The notes under the pieces: generated by a model
What the model was told of the DNA's origin: nothing
Database searches by the model: none
Seen by the model: only the letters and a program-made list of their open reading frames with translations
Source of the DNA: Vanilla planifolia
Lineage: Eukaryota; Streptophyta; Magnoliopsida; Asparagales; Orchidaceae
Length of the DNA stretch: 64,000 bases
NCBI GenBank assembly: GCA_023846275.1
Contig: CM043870.1
Span: 18,353,057-18,417,056, forward strand
Direction: 5' to 3'
Shown: piece after piece, positions 23,500-36,221 of the stretch
Layout of the letters: each line of letters begins with the position of its first letter
How positions within the stretch are numbered: position 1 is the stretch's first letter
Made by a program: the position numbers and the translations under genes

Positions 23500-24620
23500 G
23501 GACATCTATGTGACGTATTAGATGAGCTACATCAGGTGTATAAGAGCTAAAAGATAAGGACTTTGTAGCTAAAGAATGGTGATAGAAACACAAATGTCAT
23601 CCACACAATGTTCAATAATAAGCAAATGATGGGTAATATATAAAGAATTAAGATCCAAGTAGGAGTTAGGTCATAGACAAGGATTTAGTTTCCAAATATG
23701 TTGTGGATTTCTTGTCATCTTACTTTTCTCTACAAAGAAAAATGGGAGGTGCTTTGTTTTATGATGCTTAGACACACTAAAAAGTAATATGATGCTAATT
23801 CAACTGGTTAATAAGGAAAAAAAACAAAAAATTATTTTTTCAATGGAATCTTTATGTGCTTGTAGATTGAATGGAATTAATGTTTTTTTATGAGAACTGT
23901 TGGCCATATTTCAAGATGATTTTTATGATGCTATCAATGATTTCTTACTAGTAGCCCAGCACCAAAAGAATGTTGTAACACTAATTTAATTTTCCTTCTA
24001 AAGGTTAATTGCAGTACATTTCTCAAAAACTTTATGGCATTTTGGACGTATAGTTTCTCAAAAAATATTCTAAATTATTGGTAACTAGCCTATAGTGTTT
24101 CCTACCTGCCATCATCTCAATTGAGTGATTACCTTTTGCTAAGGAACTGAAAATTACTAAAAATATTTTATTTCCATAAGAAATCATACTTTCATAGGAG
24201 CAGCTTAATGATTTAAATAAGAAGATCAAAGCTAATAGCAATATTATCAAGTTAGACTTTAAGAATGTGTTCAACAATATATCATAAGTGAAACATGTAC
24301 TACACAAGTTTAACTTCAATATTAATTTGTTAATCTTGTTATGAGTATCTATAATATAAGCTGCTTGTTAGTCATTATTAACAAGAAAGGAAATGGTTCC
24401 ATCTAACTCTTCCATTCACTAAAGCATGGTAGCTCTCTATCCCCATTTCTTCTCCACATTGTAGCTAAAGCACTAATAATACGTTTAAATAATCTACATA
24501 TACAAGGTAAAGAAAAACACTAGGCCACTCTAAGTGGTTATCAACCAAAGTCCCATTTGTGCTTCTTAGATTTCCTTATACTCTTCCCAAGCAGTGATAA
24601 ACACTCATTAAAAAAATATT
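23500..24620 (+). pseudogene. LINE ORF2 reverse transcriptase
   Basis: The entry motif reads LKNGDRNTNVIH at 23569-23604 (family WLKEGDRNTKFFH). Then come DDFYDAINDF near 23920, KLDFKNVFNNIS at 24249-24284 (RT motif A, family KLD-EKAFD-VSW, catalytic Asp kept), LHKFNFN, and KHGSSLSPFLLHIVAKAL at 24422-24475 (family RQGDPLSP-LF-LVAEAL). Motif C lies in SHLCFLDFLILF at 24551-24586, where the family has QFADDTL-F: one Asp is kept and the second is Phe. The order and spacing match plant L1 RT well. Frame changes and the altered motif C make it inactive. Confidence 0.75.
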
Positions 24621-24929
24621 AAATTATTTCTCTCGGATGTCCATGGCACATCAAGTCTGTAGATTAATATACAAGGGATCTTCTTTATTAAATGTACAAA
24701 CACAAAACATAAGCAGGAGAACATCAACAAGGAACTCATACTTTATTAAAAGTACTACCTTCCAATCCCTTAACACAAAAGCACATTATTCAAAGGTAGG
24801 AATAAGTGGTCCACTTCAAACATTAGATTAACAAAACATGCAAAAAGAAATTACTCTCAATGAGAGGTAGTACTTGTTAGTCATGTCCTCTAGTTAATAA
24901 CATTTTATGAATCTAGTGATATCTTATCT
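24621..24929. other. LINE RT thumb region, unreadable
   Basis: This lies between the RT motif C and the zf-RVT-like region. A 64-codon ORF at 24637-24831 has no recognisable similarity and is not supported as a gene. Confidence 0.3.
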
Positions 24930-26347
24930 TCTCAATAATATTATTAATTTTGTGGATAGTACGATAGATGGTTTCCTTTTGGTGATAGTGATTTGTTGCA
25001 TAAGCACCCTTTGGCTAGTTTGCACAAGATTAGCTTCCCCTATGAAAAGTATGGGTTACTAGTTAAGAAATTGAAAGATTTTTGTGATGCATATAATGTA
25101 AAGGTTTGGTTAGAAGGTCTACACCTCAAAAATTATCTATTTTACATAGATGAGATGTAATGTCCTTATCAAATAATGTTATGGAGCATGGTCAATCACT
25201 TGGAATTAAATAAAGAAAATCATTTTCACCATTTTTTACTTTGGAACACTTGGAACAAAAAAGAAAAGGATGGCAACCATTATTTGACCCTCACCAAGGA
25301 TGGTAAATTTACTATAAATTTATGATTGCATAAGTTTAAATGTAATTTATTTTCTTATTCATAAGTCACAAAAAATAATGTAGAACAATTGTTAGCCTTC
25401 GAAAATCTCTCTACTAATATGAAGGCTCCTCAATAACTAATCACCTTTTGATAAAAACTTTAGGAAGTTGAATTTTGATTTATAGACAAAATTCCCTTAT
25501 GTAGTTATGGGGACTCTCAAATGAATCTCATGGAACTTATTTGTAATGAATCTTGGCATTAAACAATCCTGAAATCGTGATTCATGAAATGCTTCTACAA
25601 CGATGGAAGTATAGTCACACAAACTCAATAGCTATTGAGAGATTTATTGTTCTATCATATCTCTAAAATATCTAGAAGATAGAAATGCAAAACAATTCAA
25701 TGAGAAAATATTACTTGTGATTTCCCTGATAGAGTTCAAAATAATACTTATTAAATTTTCAAATTTTGTTCAATTACGTGAAGAAGTTCAATAGATCCTG
25801 AAAAGGTAAAATATGCCTTGCTTCCTTGATGTTTGAGATGAATTAAATAATAAAAAAGTGGTTTAATGGACTCCCCTACTAATGGTTTTTGACAAATTAA
25901 ATTCTAATGGATTGACTAGAAAGAACCAAGGCTCTATATGTTGTGTTTGTGAGATTAGAGACAACTTGGTAAAGTTATTAAAGCTCTCTTAATTTACATA
26001 GTATCTAAAAAAATATATAAGTTCAAGGCATTAAAATACTATTTGGTTAACATTTATGTGATAATCTAGAGGTTATAGAAACATCATTATAGAATCAAAT
26101 GATTAACCAATCCCTATAATGATGCATAAAAAAATTGGAATCCATTACTATATCGTAATCCTACTAAATAGAATGAATCAATTTCATTGCAAATTTGTTC
26201 AATTCTAACACATTCAGGGAAGAAAATGTAATAACAAACAAGTGGGCTTAAATAGCTAATAACTATATTCATTTAGAGGTTCTAAATTCATAACAAATTC
26301 CAAAAATTTGCAAAGCTTTAATTAAGCTTGATGAGGAGAGGTGTTGA
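24930..26347 (+). pseudogene. LINE ORF2 C-terminus: zf-RVT-like region and RNase H
   Basis: Near 24970 the frame reads RWFPFGDSDLLHKHPLASLHKIS, similar to the W-GDSPL---FP-LF-IS block before the zinc-binding part. TLTKDGKFTIN at 25286-25318 matches the W-TKDG-FTV motif. From 25894 KLNSNGLTRKNQGS matches the plant RNase H start (LN-DGS-RGNPG-), with the catalytic Asp now Asn. IIIESND near 26085 and TFREENVITNKWA at 26210-26248 match I-ESDS and H-FRE-N--AD--A. The final frame runs to TGA at 26345-26347 with two in-frame stops (IPKICKALIKLDEE), as at a typical LINE terminus. RNase H degrades the RNA template. Plant L1 lineages carrying this domain are known. Confidence 0.65.
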
Positions 26348-28719
26348 TAAAATGTATGAGCTTCCAACTAATGCTTCCATGATAAAATGTATGAGATGTG
26401 CTCCCACAATCATTAAGGGTGACTTGGATTTGTTCTTATTCAAATTACTGAGCATTTGGGGTTCAAAAGAGTGAACATCTTGAAAAACCACTATATTTTA
26501 TCATATATCTTTTATTTTAGCTTAGCAAATCAATTTTGGTAAACTAATTTTGGTTGACATAACTCATGTCAAGTTAATCATATTTTGGGAAAAAGGATTG
26601 AATTTATTTGATGTGGCTTGTTTCATAGTAAGGAAAACAATGCCCATAAAATCTCACAATTTTAACAAATGATAACTATTTTTCTTATACTTGAGATCAT
26701 GATTTTATTTCTATAAAAAAGAATAGCAATCCACCCCATTCCAATATACTCCCATCAAACTTGAACTTGATTCTAGCAAAAATACAAAAGAAAGGTCTAT
26801 GGAATTTTGACTGCCTTTGCTAAAGTACATTGAGTACATATTGTATTACAATTACAATAAATATTTTTTCTATAGTTTTAATATAACACCAAATTTGTGA
26901 ATTAGGAAGCTACTTAGATATGAAAAGAAGGAGAAAATGGCATCTTTTTCTAATTATTCATCAATTGTAGTTACACATCATGCTTCTACATACTCATCAT
27001 CTAGTACTCCTTGATTTATTGACAAACACATCCTCCTAATCAATCTTATGTTAAGACTAGTTCAATGGCATTATTTAAGTATGATGGACTTAATTAGACA
27101 ATACATCAGACTCTCTATTTATTTAAAATTATTAAAGACTTTGTTTGAATTCTTTACTTATTTATCATGGTTTTAAATAGTACTAATACAGTCCTTAATG
27201 ACTAAACAAGTATGATGACACTTATAGACTATTTCAACATGTATGGTTATAGTGTTCATTGCAATATTGAATTTTATCTTACATCATGGCAATAGAATTG
27301 CTAGCTAAGTAGGCTACCCAAAATTGATCTTTTAGATTGGTGCAAAACATTTTAATAATGCATCAATACACAATTTTCATTACTCTAATGGAGAACAATT
27401 TCTTTGCACATGTAATATGATTCCTTAATCCGACTGTTATAACATTTCAAATAAAGGCTACCATCCTTTATACATATTTCTCAATGCTGAACAATTAGAT
27501 CTATCTTTTGTGCTTACTTTTTGTGTTAAGGTCATTCTAATACTACCACTCATTAGAAAGGATTAGGCAAATATGTTGACTCTAATTTGTTTTTCTTGCT
27601 ACTTACAATAAGAAAATCTGTCAACGTGGTACACGTATATCTTACTTCATAGCAAGATTGTGGTTAGCTAAATATGTGGCATGGCATAGACCACTTGGAT
27701 TTCTCTGAAATCCCTTTGGCTTTTTTCAGATTGTTTAGTTAAAATAATTCACTAATACATTAATGAAACTTATCCAATTAAGCAAATTGTCTTTGTTTTC
27801 ATGTTTATGTCCTCTACTAGCTTGGTTGACCACTTCATCAATCTTTCCATAAAATGATTGTCAAAACGGTTCTCATCGTACAATATGATAGTTCCTTAGA
27901 CCAAGACTAGCCATTGCACTCTTATTTGTGCTTATACAATTTCAATGATTTGCTTATGTGGAATCAATCATGGTCACTATGGATACCTCTATGCATTGGA
28001 CTCATTCCAACAAATTGATTAAATTAATAACACTTATACTTCACTGAGACACTCTAAATCATTGACTGGTAACTTGTTGGCATATGACATTCACGTGCAT
28101 CAACACATCAAAAACTTATGGATGCTCTTCCTCACACACACATATCAATTATAACCTTTAGAAGACTAGATAATAATAATAATGCATTTTTAAGTAATAA
28201 ACTATAGCAATAGTAGCCTCCATTATGTAGTAATATTTAATTCATAAAAGAAAAGTTTGAGAAATATTCTACATAGCATTGTAATGATGAAAAAGTTGAT
28301 ATAATGATTTTAGGACTTGATAACTACTTATAAAAAATATAAATAAAACTATACCACTTATGATTAGTATAATCATCCTCTACTGAAATTACAATCATCA
28401 TCTAATATTCAAAAATTTGAAAACCTTAACCCTTCATTTTCTTATTGCCTCAAAATAAAGCTATGTATAACATTATTAAGGAAGCTATGGGGATCATTTA
28501 TATCAAATACATTGCTTACAAAAACTATATAAGCTTTCGATATCTACATTCATATCATGTCAGACATCATGTATAAAAAAATTAGACATTATTTCCTCTT
28601 TGAAGAGAAAATTGTAGAATAGTTTTTTGTTGTAGAATTATCAAAAAGGTTGGACTTTATCCTTTAAGAAAATCATTAATTAGTTATGTTCTAACATTTA
28701 AAAAACTTTAGTAAAGTTC
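26348..28719. other. Unassigned DNA between LINE and chromovirus 2
   Basis: About 2.4 kb of mixed-composition sequence. I read both strands looking for copia, gypsy and LINE motifs and found none that hold up. The repeated phrase GATAAAATGTATGAG (26346 and 26382) is a minor local duplication. A copia RNase H-like reading near 28560-28640 was too weak to keep. Confidence 0.35.
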
Positions 28720-30118
28720 TGACATAATAGCAATATGTATATCACACAGAGGTTTCACTAGAGGCATAGTTGTTCTACTCAGAGTTAGACTCATTCTAAA
28801 TTTTGGTCCTTTACTTTTAGATAGTCTGTAATATCATTCTTATTATGGGGTCAAATACAATTGACCCTTGTCTATCACACTTTTAAATTTTTTTATCCAT
28901 TTGTTTACGCTATTTACATTTATAATTTAGTTTAAGTCATTTGAGGATTGATTGGAAGCTTTCTAGATACTTTTAGCTTTAAATACCATCTAGGATATCC
29001 TTAAAATAATACGTTAATTTTGTTAGCAAAAAATTGCTTGAAAATGACTTTGAAAAGACTTAAAATTGAGTGTCATGTTGCTTTTTTTGTATCATTTACT
29101 ATTAGCTTTCACCTTTATCACTAATAGTGTTGATTTGTGCAACCTACCAGACCCACCTTAACACTTCAAACTAATTGATCTCCTCATCACACATCGACCA
29201 GTGTTGTTCTACAATTCCAAAAATTTCTTAACCTATCAACACATGTCAAACTGTTAGCTCACGTTGACCTGCAAATTAGACTTGAGGTGTGATTGTGTCT
29301 CATGTGCCTAACTAATCGCATAGGCTAGATCCTTGATGCTTACTAGACTGATACTCAAAATGTACATGCCAATTTGGGAGCTTCTTCTGCCAAATTAATT
29401 TTGCTACATTTCAAAAAAAGATTTAGCTAAATTCAAATGTTGTTTTTAATAATTTGTGATGACTTTTGAAATTCTGAAAATATTCTTTAGAACTCTAAAA
29501 TATTTTTCATAGTTTTTCAATAATATCCTTTCGTATCTTAACCAAACAAATTATCATTATAGCCATGAGATCTCTATAAATAGTGATGCTCACAATATTA
29601 TAAGTAATATAATTTCCATTAAATAACAATGTGCTACCATTAAGCTAGTTTATAGAAACATGTTGCGTACATTGAATATAATGATATGATTCTAGTGGTT
29701 TCTTAGGTAAGAGAGCAAAAGGCTTAAAAAAAATGGAGATCCCATAATGTTATTCAATGTTCACAAGGGAATCAAATCTCTAAGAAAGCTCTTATTCATT
29801 TAATTTCAACTTTTGGGAAACTAATCATCTAATCCAAATTTTTAGTTTGTCGTAGTAAACATGTGATTTCTTATTTAGCAATCTATGAACTCCACTTGTG
29901 TACCTTGACACTTCACTACTAAATTGAGTATTCTAGATGTTGATTATTAAAATCTCTTTTTCTTTAGACTAACATCCTTAATGTTAATGATTAGTGTATG
30001 TCTTATGGTTTTGGGAAAGTTTACTTATCCAATGATTCTAGGATTTTCGATGGTAAATAGGTAGCACCTTATGGTGGGCCTCTATATGGACGTGATGCAT
30101 GAACATAAAAACTTTTTA
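28720..30118 (+). repeat. 5' LTR of element 2
   Basis: The start TGACATAATAGC corresponds to TAATGTAATAGC at the 3' LTR. Shared order thereafter: ACAGAGGTTTCACTAGAGG versus ATAGAGGTTCAACTTGGAGG, TAGCTTTAAAT, a GACATCC/GATATCC word, TTGCTTGAAAAT and GGCTTAAAATTGAG/GACTTAAAATTGAG. The right side is set by the primer-binding site at 30122. A C-rich U3 block (29120-29300) with TTGACC resembles that of the other chromovirus family. Confidence 0.7.
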
Positions 30119-30121
30119 ACT

Positions 30122-30133
30122 TGGTATCAAAGA
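30122..30133 (+). other. Primer-binding site of element 2
   Basis: TGGTATCAAAGA differs at one main position from TGGTATCAGAGC, the complement of the 3' end of plant initiator-Met tRNA used by most plant LTR retrotransposons. It directly follows the LTR. Confidence 0.6.
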
Positions 30134-31499
30134 ATGGTTTGCTATAAGAACTTTACATAATTTTTAATTTATAATTAAGCCAATATCTTTTAATTTTACA
30201 CATTTGTTTTTTAATATATAGAATTTATTAAAAATCATAAGAGAAAATATTGTAAAAATAAATACAAAACCTTATTTTCAAGTAAAATGCTACAAGATTT
30301 ATTTATTTATGTGTTCTTTTGCTATTACATTTTATGATTTGTTTGTTTTTCTTTATCTTTACAATCCCAAATGATAAACATTTTTTCAAACCCAATTGCT
30401 TATGACTACTTGGTCTATAAAATAATATACAATGTATGGATCTTGACCAATATAGTCATCCTTAGACCTAATAATATAACATGTAATTATAGAACTAATA
30501 ATTTAATGCAAGAGCTAAAAGTAACCTAAGTAAAATTCATGGACCAATTTGAAAAATGTAATAAAAATAGGGGTGATGGAACGAATAGATTAAGTTGGTC
30601 TATGATAAGTGACCTTGAAGTGGAGGAAATCTTTTCTATAAATAAACCTTACCAAATGGATTGTCAAGCTAAATGTCAAGCTACCACACATACCCATGAT
30701 AGTAGACTTGGTAAGATAGTGATCACTAAGTTAACTTAGTTAAAATAAGTTTCTTAATATTTGGTGGTAGTTTAGTCTCTAGAACATATCAATTTTATGA
30801 AATGAGAACGGAATATTATTTGGAATGACAAGATCTTAGTAGGCATCAAAAGTACAAATTTGCAAAAGCTTAAGCACATATCAAGTGCTAGATGATTTGT
30901 TTACTTATTAAAAAAGTAATTCTCCAATGATATGTGAGCATTACCTTGATCATGGTAAAAACTCAAGATTTGCCAACAAACTAAATATTTACTAACTTCT
31001 TGATTAGGTGAATTTTTGGATAAATGGCAACATCTTTCCCAAGATTCAATGACTTCTAAAAAATACAGTACTAAATTTGAGGATTATATGCTCTAATAAT
31101 GTCTAATAGCTAGATCAAGTAGCATTATTTTGTTATTGAGTTAGGTTTAGGGAGACTATTTAATTGAGTTATATTTGAGAAATACTATTAGTTGAGAAAA
31201 GGCATATAACTTGGATTATGATTTAGATATTAATTGTGTGTAAGTGTTACATTCCGTTGTTCACTTCCTACCTTAAAATCCATACCACTGCTTCCACTGT
31301 TTGTACTACTACTTTATAAACTAAGGTTGTCCCATCACTAATAGTACTAGCTCATTGAATCCAACCATTGGACAAACCGTCTATGACTTGTATAGTAGAC
31401 TACTATTATTTTCATAAGAAATGGAATTTAATATATTGAAGATTGGTGATAAACAAAAAATTTTTGTATATTCAATAGAATTAAAGGCCCACCTAGTAA
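30134..31499 (+). pseudogene. Decayed gag region of element 2
   Basis: By position this should encode the capsid-like gag protein between the primer-binding site and protease. The 66-codon ORF at 30539-30739 (MDQFEKCNKNRGDG...) is charged and gag-like in composition only. No CCHC knuckle could be read. The Ser/Thr/Pro-rich stretch near 31250-31380 fits the spacer that precedes the protease in related elements. Confidence 0.35.
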
Positions 31500-33190
31500 G
31501 ATTATTATAGTTAACAATAGTTATATCATTGTCATATTAGAGAATGTTACCAAAAAGATAGGTTTAACCTTCGTGGACCATCTCCACCATACACAGCATC
31601 TTATGTCAACAAAACATCAATTTCCATAAGACAAAGTTGTATCAATCTTTTCAAGGTTTGTGAATATTTTGAGAAATTATGGTGTCATATTACCCCAATG
31701 TAAGTAATAGGCCTTATTTTAGAAAGACCTTGGTTGTTTATTGAAGATGCTACCTTAAATGAAAGAGTTGGCACCTACAATTTTTTTATAAGAAGGAGAA
31801 AAGATCATACAATACCCTTTACCTCCCTCAAAAAGGATTTTTAACCCAAATACCACTAAAAAAAGATAAGAAAAAAGGAAAACTAGTTTGTCATTTCACT
31901 AGTCGAGATTATGAGTGATATAGCTAGTGGTGAAGTTATCTATTTTGTAACAATTCAAGAAGGTTCTACTAGTATAACTATCCCATCACCCACAGTCCAA
32001 TCCTTGTTAAAAGAACTTGTCATTGTGTTTCTTAATGACTTTATAGAGACGGATGAATTATTAAAAGATATTCATCGAAATATTTATCTATTTCTTGACA
32101 CTTTATTACCACATTCAAGAGGGATTTGTTACATAAAATATTAGAGCAAACGTTGTCCCCACTTTGTTTGCTCCAAAAAATGATGAAACATGGTACATTT
32201 GCATAAATAGCCATGCTATAAACAAAGTAATGATTAAGTATTGGTTTTTCAATTCCGATGCTCGATGATTTATTAATTTAAATAGTTGGAGCCACCATTC
32301 TTTTAAAAATAGACCTCAAAAGTGGATACCATTATGTTAAAAATGGTCTGGCGTCAAATGCACCAAGTATATTTATGAGACTTATTACATAGGTTTTGTG
32401 TCCCTATATAGATCAGTTTGTAATTTTCTATTTTCATTATATATTATTTTATAATCATAACACATTTGAATTGTTAGGACTTCTCATATAGGTATGCACT
32501 ATATTACATGAACATACTTTATTTGTTAGTAAAAAGAAGTATTAATTTTTATGGAGGAATGTCACTCAAAGGTTTTATAGCTCCAAAAGAAGGATTAATT
32601 ACTAATCCTAAAAAGGTGAAATTCTTTTTTGATTGGCCAACTCAAACTAATGTATATTAAGTTCATAGCTTTCATGGTCTACCTACATTTTATAGAGGGT
32701 ACATTCGAGGACTTAGCATGATAGTAGCGTCAAATACATATTGAAGTAAAAAGTGCAAGTTTAACGTATGACAAATGGTAGAAGTAGATACACTAAATTA
32801 ATAGAAGCCATGACTCAAGCACCAATCCACAGATTATTAAACTTTTCAACCTTCTTTAAAGTCACTTGTCCTTGATGAGTTGGCATTAGTAGAGTCCTAT
32901 GAAAAAGTGATCCTTCTGTCACATTCATTAGTGAGAAGTTAAATGAAAAAGAAATAAATACTCCAATAAAAAAATATTATGTGATAAACCAATCATTAAG
33001 AAAATTGACACGTCATCCATTGTCCAAAGTATTTCTTTTTCATTTTTGTTGTGAAGCACTTGAAGTCAAAAAATATTATTCAACATATCACATTCTCTAT
33101 TTTGGTGACAAGTGAATCTAAGTCATTAACACACTAAATAATTTTAATATTTACAAGAATTCACTTTTTTTTTAAAACATAAGAGCGAAG
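31500..33190 (+). pseudogene. Protease, RT and RNase H of element 2, tandem copy A
   Basis: The protease reads IIIVNNSY at about 31503-31526, where the family has IIDNGSY, so the catalytic Asp is Val. It continues with TKKIGL, NKTSISIRQ, then GLILERPWLF, EDATLNERVGTYNF near 31700-31770, matching H-ILGRPWL-D--V---GR-NTY-F. The linker to RT is open at 31911-32144. RT follows with PTLFAPKND, then pieces of KVTIKYRFPI, and at the catalytic box (about 32421) FYFHYILFYNHNT where the family has YFDDILIYS. After RT come LKGFIAPKEG, WPTQTNV, SFHGLPTFYR and RNase H remnants (EKLNEKE). It ends in KHK(S)E near 33185, where copy B begins. Confidence 0.75.
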
Positions 33191-35030
33191 AATAATGTTG
33201 CAAGTATATTAGATGGTGATATATCATTGTCATATCATAGAAAACTACTAAAAATATAGGTTTAACATACATAGATGATCTCCACACACCACAATATCTT
33301 GAATCAACAAAACATCAATTTTTCACAAAATCAAAGTCTGTGCATTCTTTTAAGGTATGGTCAATATTTAAAGAAATTATGGTGTGATGTTATCCTAATG
33401 TAAGTGGTCTTATTTAAGAAAGCCATTGGTTATTTGATTAAGATGCTATCTTAAATTGAAGTGCAAATGCCTATACTTTTAGATAAGAAAAAGCAAAGAT
33501 CATTCTTTACCCTTCGCTACCCTCAAATAGAATTTCTAATCCAAATACTTCAAAAATAAGATAAAGGAAAGGAAAAAACAAGTTTGTCATTTCATTAGTC
33601 AAGATTATGAGGAATATAACCAGTGGTGAAGTTATCAAGTTTATGATAAATAGGAAAACCTTTACTAATAGAAGTACCCCACCACCTATAGCCCAACCCT
33701 TATTAAAATAATTTGTGATTGTTTTTTAGATAATTTGATAAACACTCTAAGTATTAAGAGAAATTCAACATATTATTGGTCTAGTTTTAACAATTCACTT
33801 CCACATGCTAAATTAGTACATGATAATATTTACTTGATAAGCACATGAGCTCCATAAAACTTACTTGATAAGTACATGAGCACATTCAAAAGGGATTTAA
33901 TTTGAAAGTATTATTGTATGCATTGCCCCACTTTGTTTGCTCCACAAAATGATGAAACATAGTGCATGTGAAAAAATAGTCATGCCATTAACAAAATAAT
34001 GACTAAAGATTTGATTTCTAACTCTTATACTTGATGAATTTTTAGATCAAATAGTAGGAATCGCCATAGGTTCTAAAATAGATCTCAGAAGCGGATACTA
34101 TTATGCTTGAATTTGCCTAATGATGAATATAAGATTGTTTTTAAAAGAAAAGATGGACTACATCAAAGGTTAATTATGCCATTCATATTGTCAAATGAAC
34201 CAAGTGCATTTATGAGACTTATGACTCAGGTTTTGTACCCATATCTAGGTCATTTTATAGTTATCTTTTTTTATTATATATTATTTTATAACCATAACAC
34301 AATTGAATAATTAGAGCATCCTAGATACGTAGCATAACATTCATGAATAATATTTATTTCTAGTCATAAGTATTCAATTTTATGGAAAGAGCATCATTCA
34401 AGGGTTTTTTAGTTCCAAATAGAGGATTTATTCTCGATCTTAAAAAGATAAAATCCAATTTTGAATGGCCAACTCCAACTAATTTACATTAAGTTCATAT
34501 CTTTCATGGCTTAGCCAATTTTTACCAATGGATCATGTGAGGAGTTAGCTTGATTGTAGCCTTAATTATAGATTTTTTTTAAAAAGAGTGGGCTTAACAT
34601 GGGAAAAGTGCTAAAAGTAGCTTTTCTGAATTAAAAGAAATCGTGACTCAAGCAAGACTCCATTCATTACAGGACATTTCAACCCCTTTGACGATGCTTA
34701 TGCTAAACAAGTTGCATTTATGGATTGTGGAGTAAAAGTAGTCCTCTTTTTCTGTTCATTATTGAAAATTTAAAAGAAAAAAGAAGAAATACTCTCATGA
34801 AACATATCATTGTGTCATAGTTTAATCATTATGATATTAAAAACACTATGCATTATTCCAATAATTATATCTTTATTTTGGTCATGCAACACATTAACTT
34901 AAGAATATTCAACCTATCATATTCTTTTTTTTGGTCAACTAAATTTAAGTTATTAACATAATAAATGATTTGAATATTTACAAGAACTCACTTTTCGTTT
35001 AAAACATAAGGTAAGAGTGGAGAAGAAAGT
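33191..35030 (+). pseudogene. Protease, RT and RNase H of element 2, tandem copy B
   Basis: A second copy of the same block starts at the protease again: ATATCATTGTCATAT at 33220 matches 31523. The shared CTTTGTTTGCTCC lies at 33931 versus 32162. Offsets grow from 1697 to 1769 because of small insertions. The RT core is open at 34107-34310 (DEYKIVFKRKDGL, LIMPF, SNEPSAFMRLMTQVL). The catalytic box reads FFYYILFYNHNT, so both aspartates are lost. Beyond it come FHGLANF-type and RNase H remnants, EYLQELTF and LKHKVRVEKK near 34975-35015. Unlike copy A, it runs on into integrase, so B holds the original downstream junction. Confidence 0.75.
33831..33881. repeat. 31-bp local tandem duplication
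   Basis: TACTTGATAAGCACATGAGC (33831) recurs as TACTTGATAAGTACATGAGC (33862), period 31, inside the protease-RT linker of copy B. Confidence 0.7.
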
Positions 35031-36072
35031 ACCAAATGAATTATGTCACCCAATTTATTTAATTTCAACAATGACTATAAGTGTTCCTTGATTTCGACAT
35101 GTTAAGAATTTATGCTGTGTTTGTTAGGACCTAGGTCATATCTATCAAGAAGTCAATATTTTTTCAAATAAGTTTCTACCGATTATTATTTGAAAAATGG
35201 TTCTTTGTTTTGTGGATCATAACTTTGCATTCCCCACACATCTTTGAAGGACTTCCCTATCTAGCAAATACATATTGGAGGTCTAACTGGGCTTTTTGGT
35301 TGAGGCAAAACCGTAAGAGATGTGGCTGATCCATTGTATTGTCCAAGATTACCCAAATAAGCTACATCATTATTTCTAATCTAGAATTTGTGTCATTGCT
35401 AAATTAGGTAATTAAGGCCAAAGTGCATATGCACCATTAATTATTTCATAATGACAATGAGAATAAATAATTACAGACTTTGTATTACCATTTCCTAAAA
35501 CTACTAGAAGGAATGACTCTGTATTAGTTCTGTTCATAGATTTTCTAAAGTGGCTCATTTCATAAACAACCATAAAGACATTAGTTGTCTCACATATTAT
35601 AAAGATATTTCTTATTTAAGTTGTGGAACTATATGGCTTACCCTAAGCAATTATTTAGATTATCATATCAGATTTATTAACTTTACAACCTAGATAGATG
35701 CATAAATAGTACTAAATTGAAGCTTCATTAATCTTTTTTGTAGCCTAATAATGGAACATGTTTCAACATAAGATATTTTATTATTATCCACTAAGTTTGC
35801 ATAAAAAATAAAATAATTTATTTGACCTTTAACTCATCATATTTTATCATCACATCCACATATTATTGAACAAATTAATTTAGATAATGAAGATATAAAT
35901 GACTAATAGATGCGATAGAAAACTTAGAGAATTTGTTGATGGTAATTATCTAATGATCTATGTGAGTTGTATAACATTCCCATTACCAACCCTTAGAAAA
36001 TTAAATTCTCAGAATGTTGGATCATTAAGAATTGTAAAAAAGATTAGGCCTAAGCATGTATTCTTTAGATTT
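35031..36072 (+). pseudogene. Integrase of element 2
   Basis: Integrase inserts the cDNA into the genome. The core is read at 35472-35700: TDFVLPFPKTTRRNDSVLV, IDFLKW, VSHIIKIF, VELYGLP, then IISDLLT, matching the chromoviral pattern MDFVLGLP-T-R--DSI-VVVDRFSKMAHF...LHGLP--IVSDRD. The C-terminal GPY/F-like part is an unbroken frame at 35914-36072: DRKLREFVDGNYLMIYV, then TLRKLNSQNVG, LRIVKKIRP. The N-terminal zinc-binding region is hard to read, and the stretch between core and tail is short, so part of the integrase is probably deleted. Stops are frequent outside the tail. Confidence 0.75.
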
Positions 36073-36221
36073 AACTAAAGATCATTAAACTACACATACT
36101 TTAATACTTAGTATATTGTTCCTTATAGAGAACTATGATTAATACCTAGTTAGCCCTTTTGCCCTTTAGGGTTATAGCCAAGTAAACCAATAAATTTATT
36201 CTCTTCTCACTACCTAATAGT

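Larger units (their letters stand above)
20500..26347 (+). mobile_element. L1-type LINE, nearly complete but decayed
   Basis: The order of recognisable pieces is that of a plant L1 LINE: ORF1 with a DUF4283-like region and zinc knuckle (20773-21360), ORF2 with endonuclease (about 22200-22480), linker, reverse transcriptase (23500-24620), zf-RVT-like region and terminal RNase H (24930-26347). LINEs copy themselves by target-primed reverse transcription. Stops and frameshifts are everywhere. About 0.7 kb between 22800 and 23480 does not fit the LINE and lengthens the linker well beyond normal, so it is probably a later insertion. The 5' border is uncertain and no poly(A) tail is preserved. Confidence 0.75.

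Noticed and set aside
28560..28640. Copia RNase H end just left of element 2
   Set aside because: Only loose similarity in a single frame, without the TKHI or ADI-TK motifs.
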